From assembly GCA_902798365.1 (NCBI GenBank), contig CADBWP010000005.1, forward strand, positions 1-57,802: a stretch of 57,802 nucleotides of DNA, in the 5' to 3' direction. A program made the position numbers and the translations under genes. This DNA comes from an uncultured Ruminococcus sp. (GTDB lineage Bacteria; Bacillota; Clostridia; Oscillospirales; Acutalibacteraceae). Positions 45,501 to 56,211 of the stretch are shown here, piece after piece. How positions within the stretch are numbered: the stretch's first letter is position 1; each line of letters begins with the position of its first letter. The notes beneath the pieces were generated by a model. The model had not been told where the DNA came from, did not search any database, and worked only from the letters and a program-made list of their open reading frames with translations.

Positions 45501-46011
45501 CGATAAAAAAGCTGTCGCGCCCGAAAAGGTCGCGGTAGTATTCCGCCTTCTGCTTTGCCGCCGCGTAGTCGTCCGCCAAAAGCTTTTGGGGTATCTCGCC
45601 GGCAAGGCAGGCGGAAAGGCAGATAAGCCCCTCGTGATACTGCTCGAGCAGGCCGTCGTCGATGCGCGGCTTGTTGTAGAAGCCCTCGGTAAAGCCCAGC
45701 GACACAAGCTTTATCAGGTTTTGATAGCCCGTGTTGTTCTCGCAGAGCAGCACCATGTGATAGTACCGCTCGTAGGCGTTTTTGTCAAAGCGCGAGCCGG
45801 GAGCCACATAAACCTCGCAGCCGATTATGGGCTTGACGCCCTCTTTTTGGCAGGCGCGGTAAAAGTCGATAACGCCGTACATGACCCCGTGGTCGGTTAT
45901 TGCAAGCGACGAAAACCCCTTCCGCTTTGCGGCAGAGGCTATTTCGCCGATACGGCAGGCGCCGTCCAGCAGGCTGTATTCGGTGTGGACATGAAGATGT
46001 GTGAATGACAT
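42520..46011 (-). CDS. dnaE: DNA polymerase III alpha subunit, DnaE
   Basis: 1163 residues. The PHP domain starts HLHVHTEYSLLDG. The catalytic aspartates are in SMPDFDIDFCKERRGEVIDY with the third Asp further on. Helix-hairpin-helix and tau-binding regions follow, and an OB domain near residues 1000-1070 (TLVGVIARVRSQVTKNGRQM) binds ssDNA. It is the replicative or primer-extending polymerase; most Firmicutes also have PolC, not seen here. ATG at 46011 gives the canonical MSFTHLHVHTEYSLL; the longer in-frame start reads through repeats and is rejected. Confidence 0.97.
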   Translation of the reverse strand: MSFTHLHVHTEYSLLDGACRIGEIASAAKRKGFSSLAITDHGVMYGVIDFYRACQKEGVKPIIGCEVYVAPGSRFDKNAYERYYHMVLLCENNTGYQNLIKLVSLGFTEGFYNKPRIDDGLLEQYHEGLICLSACLAGEIPQKLLADDYAAAKQKAEYYRDLFGRDSFFIELQNHGIDEQRRILPLLARLAGDIGVKTVATNDSHYIDKDDYQTHGILLCIQTNSTVNDDNRMEFQTNEFYLKTEDEMRATLHAYPEAIDNTQIIADRCNVSFTFGERKLPRFDVPGGRDHLDFFREGCYSGLHRHYGDNPSKELIDRLEYEIATISSMGFIDYYLIVNDFVSYAKSRGIPVGPGRGSGAGSLCAYCIGITDIDPIKYNLLFERFLNPERVSMPDFDIDFCKERRGEVIDYVVEKYGADHVAQIISFGTMAARGAIRDVGRALAIPYGTVDSIAKLVPFELNITIDKALEASRELKLRYDTDPQTRELIDIAKKIEGMPRHATMHAAGVVITDRPVSDYVPLSKNDDNVVTQFTMTTLEELGLLKMDFLGLRNLTVIAYAEKLIKRAHPGYSPGDMREDDKKVFEMISRGATDGVFQFESAGMKNVLTRLKPDCIEDLIAVLSLYRPGPMDSIPTYIDCRHHPSHIRYKHPLLRDILEVTYGCIVYQEQVMQIFRTLAGYSLGRADIVRRAMSKKKHDVMEREREIFVNGLTDDSGRVVVEGCVRRGIDKATALSVFGEMESFASYAFNKSHAAAYAAVSYKTAWLKCHYPKEYMAALLSSVLDNQNKLAEYIAECRRLGIAVLPPSVNESGLGFTVSGGNIRYGLLAIKNLGKGFIDQIIRERAVKPYPSFYNFCKRLYGRQMNSRAVESLIKCGAFDGMGANRRQLLAICKSVLDDLEYTNRRSIGGQLSFFDMGGEDKSVSDEPALPDLQEFPRDELLHMENETAGMYLSGHPMDDYSDFAQLVKADKTGAILKNDGNAYRDGQSVTLVGVIARVRSQVTKNGRQMAFVTLEDRHGSIEAVVFPNVYERFGVMLGETSVVVMRGTLNYKEDEEPKLICDTVERARTNEECADYKPASRQQKPTQNNAPPSLWLRIDDLNTPLYEKARRVLDIFDGRTPVIFCLTDSGRRVRAPSSLWVSLNDVMINELRRQLGSENVAVK

Positions 46012-46033
46012 TATTTGCTCCGGAAAATTTTTA

Positions 46034-46053
46034 GTTGAAAGCGGAAAGTTGAA
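46034..46053. repeat. GTTGAAA heptamer repeats near dnaE
   Basis: GTTGAAA-GCGGAAA-GTTGAAA, the reverse complement of the TTTCAAC-type heptamer at 161-181. Together with the elements at 46136-46220 and 46251-46336 it fills the dnaE-xseA gap (46012-46330). This gap holds no gene. Confidence 0.55.
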
Positions 46054-46135
46054 AGTTTTGGTTGGGAAGAATAATTGTATGATGATACGCGTTTTGTGCC
46101 CGGTTGTATTTATACGCGATGTTATATGTATCATT

Positions 46136-46220
46136 TTGTAGGGGACAGCATTGCTGTCCCGCGGGCTATGAACCAAGCGTTTCTGCTTAACTTGCGGGCG
46201 AGCAATGCTCGCCCCTACAA
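46136..46220. repeat. 85-bp palindromic intergenic repeat (TTGTAGGGG family)
   Basis: The ends are TTGTAGGGG and CCCCTACAA. Terminal inverted repeats of about 27 bp have AGCATTGCT in the centre of each arm, with four mismatches. No reading frame fits a protein. The core AGCATTGCT/AGCAATGCT resembles small repeats scattered in many bacterial genomes. Confidence 0.8.
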
Positions 46221-46250
46221 TTTGTTACACAAGCGTTGCAATAAAATATT

Positions 46251-46336
46251 ATACAGTCGGGCATCCGAGGTTGTTCCCAACTCCGTGCTGTCTCCCCGAC
46301 CTTCACTGTTCATTGTTCATTGTTCATTGTTCACTG
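46251..46336. repeat. Palindrome plus heptamer composite repeat (copy B)
   Basis: ATACAGTCGGG (46251-46261) and CCCGACC (46295-46301) as in copy A at 103-152. They are followed by five heptamers TTCAYTG (46302-46336). The last one ends at the xseA stop region. Confidence 0.7.
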
Positions 46337-47545
46337 CTCACCAACCACCGCCGACACTTTTCCGTCGGAGAAGGTCACGGTTATCTCGTCGCCGCCCGAC
46401 AGCTCCTTTGAGGATGACACGGGCGTTCCGTCTTTTTCGGTAAAGCTGTAGCCGCGCGTGAGCATACCGACGGGATTGAGCCCCTCGAGCCTTGCGGCAA
46501 GGGTGCGGTAAAGCGATTCGCGCCGCTGAACCGCGGCGTCTGCGTTTTTGGACAGGCTGACCGCAACGGAACGAAGCCGTGCGGCGGTGCGGTCGGGCGT
46601 TTGAGCCGCCCGTGACCTGATTAGCCGCCTGTGGCAGCTTTGTTGGCGCGCCTTAAGCCTTGCCAGCCTGTTGTCGGCAAGCGACATAAGGTACTGCCGC
46701 TGTGACAGCAGGTATGCCTTGAGCTCTGCCGCGTCCGGCACGGCAAGCTCTGCCGCCGCCGAGGGCGTGGGCGCGCGCATGTCTGCGACAAAGTCGCAGA
46801 TGGTAAAGTCGGTTTCGTGGCCTACCGCCGAAATAACGGGCGTGGCGCAGTCATACACCGCGCGCGCAAGCTCCTCGCTGTTGAACGCCCACAGATCCTC
46901 GGCGGAGCCTCCGCCCCTTCCTATGATTATAACGTCGCACCCGCCCGAGCGGTCGAGCCTTTTGAGCGCCGAGGTGAGCAGTGCGGCTGCTCCGTCGCCC
47001 TGAACAAGCACGGGAAACAACAGCATATCCGCCGACGGATAGCGGCGGAAGAGTATGTTGCGGATGTCCTGCACAGCCGCGCCCGTGGGCGAGGTGATGA
47101 CGCCGACCGTCTTGGGAAAACGCGGAAGCTGCTTTTTGTGAGAAGGGTCAAACAGCCCCTGAGCGCCGAGGCGTTCCTTTAGCTGTTCAAAGGCGAGAGC
47201 GAGAGCTCCCACGCCGTCGGGCTGCATGTCCTCTATATAAAACTGATACTGCCCCGAGGGCGCATACACCGACACCCTGCCGCGGCAGATTATTTTCATT
47301 CCGTTTTGCGGGCGGAACCTGAGCCGCCGCGCGTTGCCTGCAAACATTACGCAGCGGATGACGCTGCGCTCGTCCTTGAGCGAAAGATAGATGTGTCCGC
47401 TGCTGTAGTGGTCGGTCAGGTTTGAGATCTCGCCCGAGAGCAGCACCGCGCCCAGACGCGGATCGTTTTCGAGCACCGATTTGACGTATGACGTGAGCTG
47501 ACTGACCGTGAGCACGGTCGGCTTGGGGATTTTAGGTGAGTACAT
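46331..47545 (-). CDS. xseA: Exodeoxyribonuclease VII large subunit
   Basis: 404 residues. The OB-fold domain (VLLSGEISNLTDHYSSGHIY) binds DNA, and the catalytic domain follows with ITSPTGAAVQDIRNILFRRY and IIIGRGGGSAEDLWAFN. With the small subunit XseB it degrades single-stranded DNA from both ends. No xseB follows, although the usual order is nusB-xseA-xseB. It overlaps the TsaD-like gene by 14 bases. Confidence 0.96.
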   Translation of the reverse strand: MYSPKIPKPTVLTVSQLTSYVKSVLENDPRLGAVLLSGEISNLTDHYSSGHIYLSLKDERSVIRCVMFAGNARRLRFRPQNGMKIICRGRVSVYAPSGQYQFYIEDMQPDGVGALALAFEQLKERLGAQGLFDPSHKKQLPRFPKTVGVITSPTGAAVQDIRNILFRRYPSADMLLFPVLVQGDGAAALLTSALKRLDRSGGCDVIIIGRGGGSAEDLWAFNSEELARAVYDCATPVISAVGHETDFTICDFVADMRAPTPSAAAELAVPDAAELKAYLLSQRQYLMSLADNRLARLKARQQSCHRRLIRSRAAQTPDRTAARLRSVAVSLSKNADAAVQRRESLYRTLAARLEGLNPVGMLTRGYSFTEKDGTPVSSSKELSGGDEITVTFSDGKVSAVVGEQ

Positions 47546-48476
47546 TTTTAAACTTCCTGTAGCAAAGATACGCCGTGCCTGCCGCGTTGTCTGCCGAATA
47601 TTGGGGCGGGGCGAAAACGGCGTTGTATTTTTCCGTGAAAGAATTTTTGATTATGCTGTTCGACATTACTCCGCCCGCGTAAAGCAGCGGCATACTGCCG
47701 TGCCTTTCGAGCAGCGCGTCGGTCATAAGCTCAAGCGCGCGGCGGATGTATTCAAGGCAGTAGGCGGCGACATAGGGCTTGTCCCTGCCCTCGTTTATCA
47801 GCCTTTGGCAAAGGTTTTCCACACCGCTGAGGCACACGTCGCAGCCCTTAAGCTTGGGGTGGGTTTTGATTGTTTGGCGGTTTTGCAGGGCAAGCTCTTC
47901 AAGCTGCGCTCCGCAGGGGAATTTAAGCCCCAGCATAAGCCCCACGCGGTCTATCGCCTGACCCGCGTTGAGGTCAAGGGTTTTTGCCGCGGGCTCGCAG
48001 GCAAAGCCGGCTCCGTCGCCCGTGGATATTACCGCCTCGGTGGTGCCTCCGCTTACATGAAACGCCAAAAAGCGCTGCGTGAACAGCGCGGTGTTTCCCG
48101 AACCGAACAGCGCGGCGGCGATGTGCCCCTCCTGGTGAGAAAAGGTGAACAGCGGAACCCCGAGCGCGGCGGATAAAATTTTTGCCGTGTTCTCTCCCAC
48201 GGTAAAACACGGCATATAAGAGCCGCTGACGGGACGCGGTCTTGACGACGCGCCCACGGCGGCTATTTGTTTTGTATCGACACCGCGCACAAGCTCCTCA
48301 AAAACCGCGTGAAGCTGAGCGGTGTGGTGAAATACCGCGTCGCTCTGGCGCAGCCCGAGCTGACCGTCCTTTACGGGGAGCAGCCGCTTGCAGCTGCGCA
48401 TCTCTCCGGTTTCGTCGCTGTACAGCGCTGCCGAGGTCGTGTAGTTTGAGGTATCTATTCCGAGGTACAGGCTCAT
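47532..48476 (-). CDS. TsaD-like family protein (Kae1/Gcp-related)
   Basis: 314 residues of the ASKHA fold. The start MSLYLGIDTSNYTTSAALYS, the metal-binding HQEGHIAAALF (H-x3-H type), VSGGTTEAVIST and GGVMSN near the end match the family. True TsaD makes t6A37 in tRNA with TsaB and TsaE. This protein is shorter and diverged from the canonical form, and clostridial genomes often have such a paralogue between nusB and xseA. I do not assign t6A function. It overlaps nusB by 4 bases. Confidence 0.82.
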   Translation of the reverse strand: MSLYLGIDTSNYTTSAALYSDETGEMRSCKRLLPVKDGQLGLRQSDAVFHHTAQLHAVFEELVRGVDTKQIAAVGASSRPRPVSGSYMPCFTVGENTAKILSAALGVPLFTFSHQEGHIAAALFGSGNTALFTQRFLAFHVSGGTTEAVISTGDGAGFACEPAAKTLDLNAGQAIDRVGLMLGLKFPCGAQLEELALQNRQTIKTHPKLKGCDVCLSGVENLCQRLINEGRDKPYVAAYCLEYIRRALELMTDALLERHGSMPLLYAGGVMSNSIIKNSFTEKYNAVFAPPQYSADNAAGTAYLCYRKFKNVLT

Positions 48477-48907
48477 TTGCCGTCACCCGTCCTGCTGCGG
48501 ATGAACGAGCCCAGAATGCCGTTTACAAATCCGCTTTCGTCTATTGTGTATTTCTTGGCGAGCTCCACCGCTTCGTTGACCGACACGCTGTCGGGAATGT
48601 TGTCGAGATACTTTATCTCATACACGGCAAGGCGCAGAATGGCGAGCGACGGGCGTGAAATGCGCCTGAGCGACCAGCCCTTCTTTAAAAAGGCGGAGAT
48701 GTCCGCGTCTATTTCGTCGCGCTTTGCCTCTACTCCCGCAGCAACCGCGTGAGCGTAGCCGCACACGCCGCCGCGAAACATTTCGCCTGCGTCGTCTATG
48801 GTGTCTTCAAGCGGCTCGTCGTCAAAGGACTTTGAAAACAGAAGCATAAACGCCTGTTCTCTCGCCTCGCTTCTGGTGAGCTTTACTTCATTTTCGGTTT
48901 GACACAT
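48473..48907 (-). CDS. nusB: Transcription antitermination factor NusB
   Basis: 144 residues, all-helical. The signature segments are SEAREQAFMLLFSKSF at the N terminus and VYEIKYLDNIPDSVSVNEAVELAKKY at the C terminus. It binds boxA RNA with S10 in rRNA antitermination. It heads a unit with the TsaD-like gene and xseA, behind a sigma-A promoter. RBS is weak; ATG at 48907 is the only good in-frame start. Confidence 0.95.
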   Translation of the reverse strand: MCQTENEVKLTRSEAREQAFMLLFSKSFDDEPLEDTIDDAGEMFRGGVCGYAHAVAAGVEAKRDEIDADISAFLKKGWSLRRISRPSLAILRLAVYEIKYLDNIPDSVSVNEAVELAKKYTIDESGFVNGILGSFIRSRTGDGK

Positions 48908-48939
48908 ACTAACCCAGCTTTACATTTTGATACAAGCCG

Positions 48940-48968
48940 ATTATACCACATCAGGCATCAAATGTAAA
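48940..48968 (-). promoter_or_regulatory. Promoter of nusB
   Basis: On the minus strand TTTACA (48968-48963), a 17-base spacer, and TATAAT (48945-48940). Confidence 0.8.
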
Positions 48969-48981
48969 TGGGTTTGTTGCA

Positions 48982-49518
48982 TCACGCGCCCACTATCGAA
49001 ATGTTTTCACAGGCGGTTTTGTAGTGCGAGGTCACCGCGTCGTTTATTACAAGCGCCGCCGTTTCGTTGAGCTGCTCCTTTGGCACTATAACCGTGACGC
49101 CCTCGCCGCTTATGCAGCACAGGCAGTCGTAAAAGCCCTTTGCCTTTATTATGCTTTCTATGCTGCTTTGTACGGTAAAGCTTTTGAGCAGCTCGGCAAC
49201 GGTTTTCTGCGCCTCGTTTTTTTGCTCCTCTGAGGCGTTCTCCGCGTCGAACATCTCGCGCGCCTCGTCGGTTATCTTATCCTGCGCCGCCTGCCGCGCG
49301 GTGCGCTCGGCTGCAAAATAGTCCTGCTGCTCCTTGGTCATCGCGCCTGCCCGGGCCGCCTCGTCTGCCGTTGAGGGCGACACCGTGGCGTTTACATAGG
49401 ACGCTGCGCCAAGCTCCTTTGCCGTGTCGGTTCTGCCGTTGAACTGCCAGTTGACATACACCGCCGCGCCCAGCGCCAGCACAAGCGCCGCCGCGATTAC
49501 CTGCTGCTTTTTCATTTT
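48982..49518 (-). CDS. spoIIIAH: Stage III sporulation protein AH
   Basis: 178 residues. A membrane helix VIAAALVLALGAAVYVNWQF near residues 7-26 is followed by a forespore-facing domain with a ring-building fold similar to YscJ/FliF. The mid region is charged (KEQQDYFAAERTARQAAQDK) and the end is GEGVTVIVPKEQLNETAALV. With SpoIIQ it makes the channel between mother cell and forespore. ATG at 49518 follows GGGAGTATT; longer in-frame starts are not supported. Last gene of the operon. Confidence 0.92.
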   Translation of the reverse strand, partial: KMKKQQVIAAALVLALGAAVYVNWQFNGRTDTAKELGAASYVNATVSPSTADEAARAGAMTKEQQDYFAAERTARQAAQDKITDEAREMFDAENASEEQKNEAQKTVAELLKSFTVQSSIESIIKAKGFYDCLCCISGEGVTVIVPKEQLNETAALVINDAVTSHYKTACENISIVGA

Positions 49519-49535
49519 CATAATACTCCCGACCT

Positions 49536-49967
49536 TTATTCTGATAATTTTGAGATACATACCTTTGCCGACGAAAGGTTGAGCGCCTTGGTCACCGCCT
49601 CGCTCACGCGGCCGACCGTCACGGGGTCGCCGCCGCCCTCGCACAGCACCAGAACTCCGCGGATCTTCGGCTCTACCTCCTTGGTCTTGGTTGTGCCGTT
49701 GCCCAGATACACCGACTCTACGCTGTTTTCCATGGTGAGCAGTATTTTGGTTTTGCCGGCGCCCTCTATGTGAGACACCGCCTCCTCAAGCTCCTGCTCA
49801 ACCTGTTTTGCATAGCTCTGCACCGAGTAATCGGTTTTTTCGGTTTTCTGGCCGCCCATAAAGCCCGATAAAAACAGCAGCGCTATTCCGCCTGCTCCGG
49901 CAAGTATGATCAGCCGCTTTAGTCCCTCGCCGCGGCACAGCCCTTTGAGTTTTGTCAATCCGTTCAT
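49536..49967 (-). CDS. spoIIIAG: Stage III sporulation protein AG
   Basis: 143 residues. One membrane helix (LIILAGAGGIALLFLSGF) precedes the ring-building domain with ILLTMENSVESVYLGNGTTK and RGVLVLCEGGGDPVTVGRVS, conserved in the family. It forms a large ring in the outer forespore membrane of the feeding channel. It is shorter than the Bacillus protein. Confidence 0.92.
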   Translation of the reverse strand: MNGLTKLKGLCRGEGLKRLIILAGAGGIALLFLSGFMGGQKTEKTDYSVQSYAKQVEQELEEAVSHIEGAGKTKILLTMENSVESVYLGNGTTKTKEVEPKIRGVLVLCEGGGDPVTVGRVSEAVTKALNLSSAKVCISKLSE

Positions 49968-49970
49968 CTG

Positions 49971-50444
49971 CTACTCCGTTATTACGCTCGGCGTTATGCC
50001 GAAATGCTCCTGCGTCAGCCGCGTTATCTCATCCTCGCGGCAGGCGTTTTCCTGCCCTATATATATGCAGGCGGACGAAATGATTATGCGGTTTTCGTCC
50101 GTCAGCGCCAAAATAAATTCGGCGCGCGTTATCTCTATGCCGTTTTGCAGCATGATGTCGCGCGCTGCGCTGCCGAGGTTTTCTTCGGTCTGAGAGATCA
50201 CCTGCAAATCGCATGCCTCGTCGGCGGAGGCAGCAAGGCTTTGGGCAGACGGATACTCGCCCACGGCAAGCGTAAAGCCCTCGACGGCGTTTTTTACGGG
50301 AACAAGCAGCGAGCACACCACAAACGCGCCCATAACCAGATTGACGATTTTTTTGGCGCCTCCGTCGGTCACTAAATGCGACAGCAGGGCGCACACGAGC
50401 GACGCGGCGCACACAGTCGCCGCCAACGGGGCAAGTCCGCTCAC
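49971..50444 (-). CDS. spoIIIAF: Stage III sporulation protein AF
   Basis: 157 residues with two N-terminal membrane helices (LAATVCAASLVCALLSHLV, LVMGAFVVCSLLVPV), and a soluble ring-building-like domain to the C terminus. The start is GTG at 50444, after GCAGGAGGCGCGTC; it overlaps the spoIIIAE stop as GTGA. Longer in-frame translations extend upstream into spoIIIAE and are rejected. Confidence 0.85.
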   Translation of the reverse strand: MSGLAPLAATVCAASLVCALLSHLVTDGGAKKIVNLVMGAFVVCSLLVPVKNAVEGFTLAVGEYPSAQSLAASADEACDLQVISQTEENLGSAARDIMLQNGIEITRAEFILALTDENRIIISSACIYIGQENACREDEITRLTQEHFGITPSVITE

Positions 50445-51556
50445 GACGCGCCTCCTGCGGAAAATGCCGCCGCCGTGCAGATGATGAACACGGCAGCCAT
50501 GCACAGCAGAACCGCCAAAAGCGCCGAAAACACCGCGCCGAGGCTCTCGAGCAGCCCTGCGGTTTGGTTAAGCCCCATCACCTGAGCCGCCGCTCTGCCT
50601 GTCCATATTGTCAGCGACCAGAGAAAGGTCTGCAAAACAAGCGGCAAAAAGGTGACCGCCACCGCGATTATCACAAACACGCCCAGCCCCGATTTGAGAG
50701 CCGATATGCTGCCCTGAACCGTGCCGTATGCCTCGGACAGCGCCGAGCCCACTATGGGCACAAAGGAGCCGAGGGCGAAGCGAGCCAGCCTGCCGCCCAC
50801 GGAATCGAGCGAGCCCGAAAGCAGCTGACGAAACGAAAGCACCGCCGTAAAAACGGTCATCATCAGCCCCATGCACCATTTGAGAGCGCGCGACAGCATT
50901 GATATGAGCCCGTCGAGCCTGATGTGCGGCGAAACGCCGGCGGTGACCCCCAGCCCAAGCAGCATATTGAGAAAGGGCACGAGCACGTCTGCCGAAGCCC
51001 TTGCCGCACCCTCGCCCGCGGCAATGGCGGCGGCATAGTAGGACGCCGACGACAGGGGGCTGCCCGACGTTGCTATCATGGCGGTAACTATGGGTATGTA
51101 TGCCAAAAACAGGTTTGCGCAGCACACCACCACGCCGCCGGCGGAGGATATCATCTGCGAGGCAGGGAGCGCGACGGCGCCGCTGACGCAAAGCGCACAC
51201 ACGGTGTTGAGCGTTTCGCTCACGTCGCCCGAAAGAGTATTTTTGTATGCCGACAGCATGGAGCACACAAGCATGAGCGCGGTTATCGTGACAAGCCCCG
51301 ACAGGGGGCCGCCCGAGTTTTCCGCCGCCATGCCTGCTATGCGCGACATAACGTCCTCAAAGCCAAGCGAGGACAGAGCGGAGGCGTCGGCTGAGTCAAC
51401 GCCCATTTCGTACATTTGCCGCGCCGCGTCGTCCGACAGGCTTTGATAAACCCCCGAAAGGTCGTAACCCGTGTCCTCCGCAAAGACGGTTTGAACGGAC
51501 AAAGCGACAAGCAGCGCGGCTGTTGCGGCTATTATTATTTTTTTCACATCATTCAC
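50441..51556 (-). CDS. spoIIIAE: Stage III sporulation protein AE
   Basis: 371 residues. A cleavable-looking signal (IIIAATAALLVALSVQTVFA) is followed by seven to eight membrane helices. Conserved segments are GPLSGLVTITALMLVCSMLS and SVGGRLARFALGSFVPIVGS. It is the polytopic membrane part of the SpoIIIA-SpoIIQ complex, resembling secretion export gate proteins. Confidence 0.93.
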   Translation of the reverse strand: MNDVKKIIIAATAALLVALSVQTVFAEDTGYDLSGVYQSLSDDAARQMYEMGVDSADASALSSLGFEDVMSRIAGMAAENSGGPLSGLVTITALMLVCSMLSAYKNTLSGDVSETLNTVCALCVSGAVALPASQMISSAGGVVVCCANLFLAYIPIVTAMIATSGSPLSSASYYAAAIAAGEGAARASADVLVPFLNMLLGLGVTAGVSPHIRLDGLISMLSRALKWCMGLMMTVFTAVLSFRQLLSGSLDSVGGRLARFALGSFVPIVGSALSEAYGTVQGSISALKSGLGVFVIIAVAVTFLPLVLQTFLWSLTIWTGRAAAQVMGLNQTAGLLESLGAVFSALLAVLLCMAAVFIICTAAAFSAGGAS

Positions 51557-51941
51557 CCGTTATTATCGAAAGAACGGCATTGAGAATATCGGCGTAAAGC
51601 GGCAGGGCGGTGACGGTGACGAGTATCTTGCCCGTCAGAGTAACGTTTGCGGCAAGGGCGGAGCTGCCTGCGTCGCGGCAGGTGTCGGCGGCAAACTCGG
51701 TGACAAGACATATCCCCACCACCTTGAGCAGTATGGCTATGTAGCCCGCGTTGAGCCCCGACAGGGACACTATGCTTTCCACCGTGCCGGCTATCGCGCC
51801 GATCTGCGACAGAAGCCCGAGCAGAATAGCAGCGGAGCAGCCCACACCGAGCAGCAGCGCGATCTCGCTGTTTTTGGGGCGCAGGGTGAGCATGAATACC
51901 GCAGCGGTAACGGCAAGCGCGGCAACACCGATTATGTTCAT
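51549..51941 (-). CDS. spoIIIAD: Stage III sporulation protein AD
   Basis: 130 residues with four membrane helices, including NSEIALLLGVGCSAAILLG, VVGICLVTEFAADTCRDAG, and LTGKILVTVTALPLYADILN. Overlaps spoIIIAC by 1 base and spoIIIAE by 8 bases. Confidence 0.94.
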   Translation of the reverse strand: MNIIGVAALAVTAAVFMLTLRPKNSEIALLLGVGCSAAILLGLLSQIGAIAGTVESIVSLSGLNAGYIAILLKVVGICLVTEFAADTCRDAGSSALAANVTLTGKILVTVTALPLYADILNAVLSIITGE

Positions 51942-52135
51942 TAAAACCCGAAAAGCTGCTTGATGGTGGTGAACAGCGTGCTGATCTGCGTCACAATGAG
52001 CGTGAGCACAACGATGAGCCCGGCAAGCGTTGTCATCATCGCCTGCTCCTCGCGTCCGCTGCGGATGAGCACCTGAGCCAGCACCGCCACGATTATTCCT
52101 ATAGCCGCTATTTTAAAGATAAGCTCTACGTCCAT
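51941..52135 (-). CDS. spoIIIAC: Stage III sporulation protein AC
   Basis: 64 residues, two membrane helices. MDVELIFKIAAIGIIVAVLA is the family start. ATG at 52135 follows GGAGAGCCTGCC; the longer in-frame start is not needed. Confidence 0.94.
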   Translation of the reverse strand: MDVELIFKIAAIGIIVAVLAQVLIRSGREEQAMMTTLAGLIVVLTLIVTQISTLFTTIKQLFGF

Positions 52136-52149
52136 GGCAGGCTCTCCGT

Positions 52150-55570
<3,421 letters not shown>

Positions 55571-56146
55571 TTATTTTGCCACGGCAGAGGTGCCCTTTTC
55601 ACGCAGAAAGGTCGATTCCAGGTCTGCAAGGTGCAGCTTTACCGCGAGGGGATAAAGGTCGTACGCCTGGCTGATGGTGTTGCTGTTTTTGTCGCCGAAC
55701 TCGCCCATATGCCAGCGTATTGCCATTGCCTCGTCAAGCTTAAGGCGCATTTTGCGCTCTATAAGAAACACCGATTTTTCGCCGTGACCGTAGGGAAACT
55801 GATCCTCGATGGCATAATAGGGCACCTTTTCCCATTGTCCCGTCTTTTCGTTTTTTACATTGCGTGACGACACCTTGTAAAACTGCGCCTTGCACAAATC
55901 GTGCAGAAGTCCGCAGATAGCAAAGCTCTCGATGCTGTCGGTCTCCTCGTCAAAATGTTTTTCCATCATGGTGTTAAAAACATTGACCGAATGCATGGCA
56001 AGACCTCCCTCACAGGAGCAATGGTAGCGTGTGCTTGCCGGAGCGGTAAAGAAATCGGTGCGGAGGATCCAGTCGAGCAGCTCGTCGGCTCCCCTGCGCG
56101 TGATGTGGGTTTTGTATATCTCCAAAAATTCTTCCTTTGGGGTCAT
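55571..56146 (-). CDS. HD domain hydrolase
   Basis: 191 residues. The metal site is built from RYHCSCEGGLAMHS and GLLHDLCKAQ (HD pair), with later histidines in AIRWHMGEFG and a closing Asp in LHLADLE. HD proteins hydrolyse phosphate or nucleotide bonds; this branch is often labelled a hydrolase without known substrate. It starts 9 bases upstream of the ligA start on the minus strand. Confidence 0.85.
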   Translation of the reverse strand: MTPKEEFLEIYKTHITRRGADELLDWILRTDFFTAPASTRYHCSCEGGLAMHSVNVFNTMMEKHFDEETDSIESFAICGLLHDLCKAQFYKVSSRNVKNEKTGQWEKVPYYAIEDQFPYGHGEKSVFLIERKMRLKLDEAMAIRWHMGEFGDKNSNTISQAYDLYPLAVKLHLADLESTFLREKGTSAVAK

Positions 56147-56176
56147 TTTATACTCCTTCTTATAAACAATACAAAA

Positions 56177-56199
56177 AGGGCACTCGGATAGAGTGCCCT
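56177..56199 (-). terminator. Terminator of ispH-rpsA
   Basis: AGGGCACTC-GGATA-GAGTGCCCT; on the minus strand it is followed by TTTTTG. Confidence 0.85.
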
Positions 56200-56211
56200 G
56201 AAATGTACAAA

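Noticed and set aside
46012-46176. N-terminal extension of DnaE across the dnaE-xseA gap
   Set aside because: The conserved PHP start begins at 46011, and the extension is encoded by repeats.
46302-46336. Possible CRISPR-like array
   Set aside because: Units are 7 bp without spacers; this is a simple tandem repeat. No cas genes are in the window.
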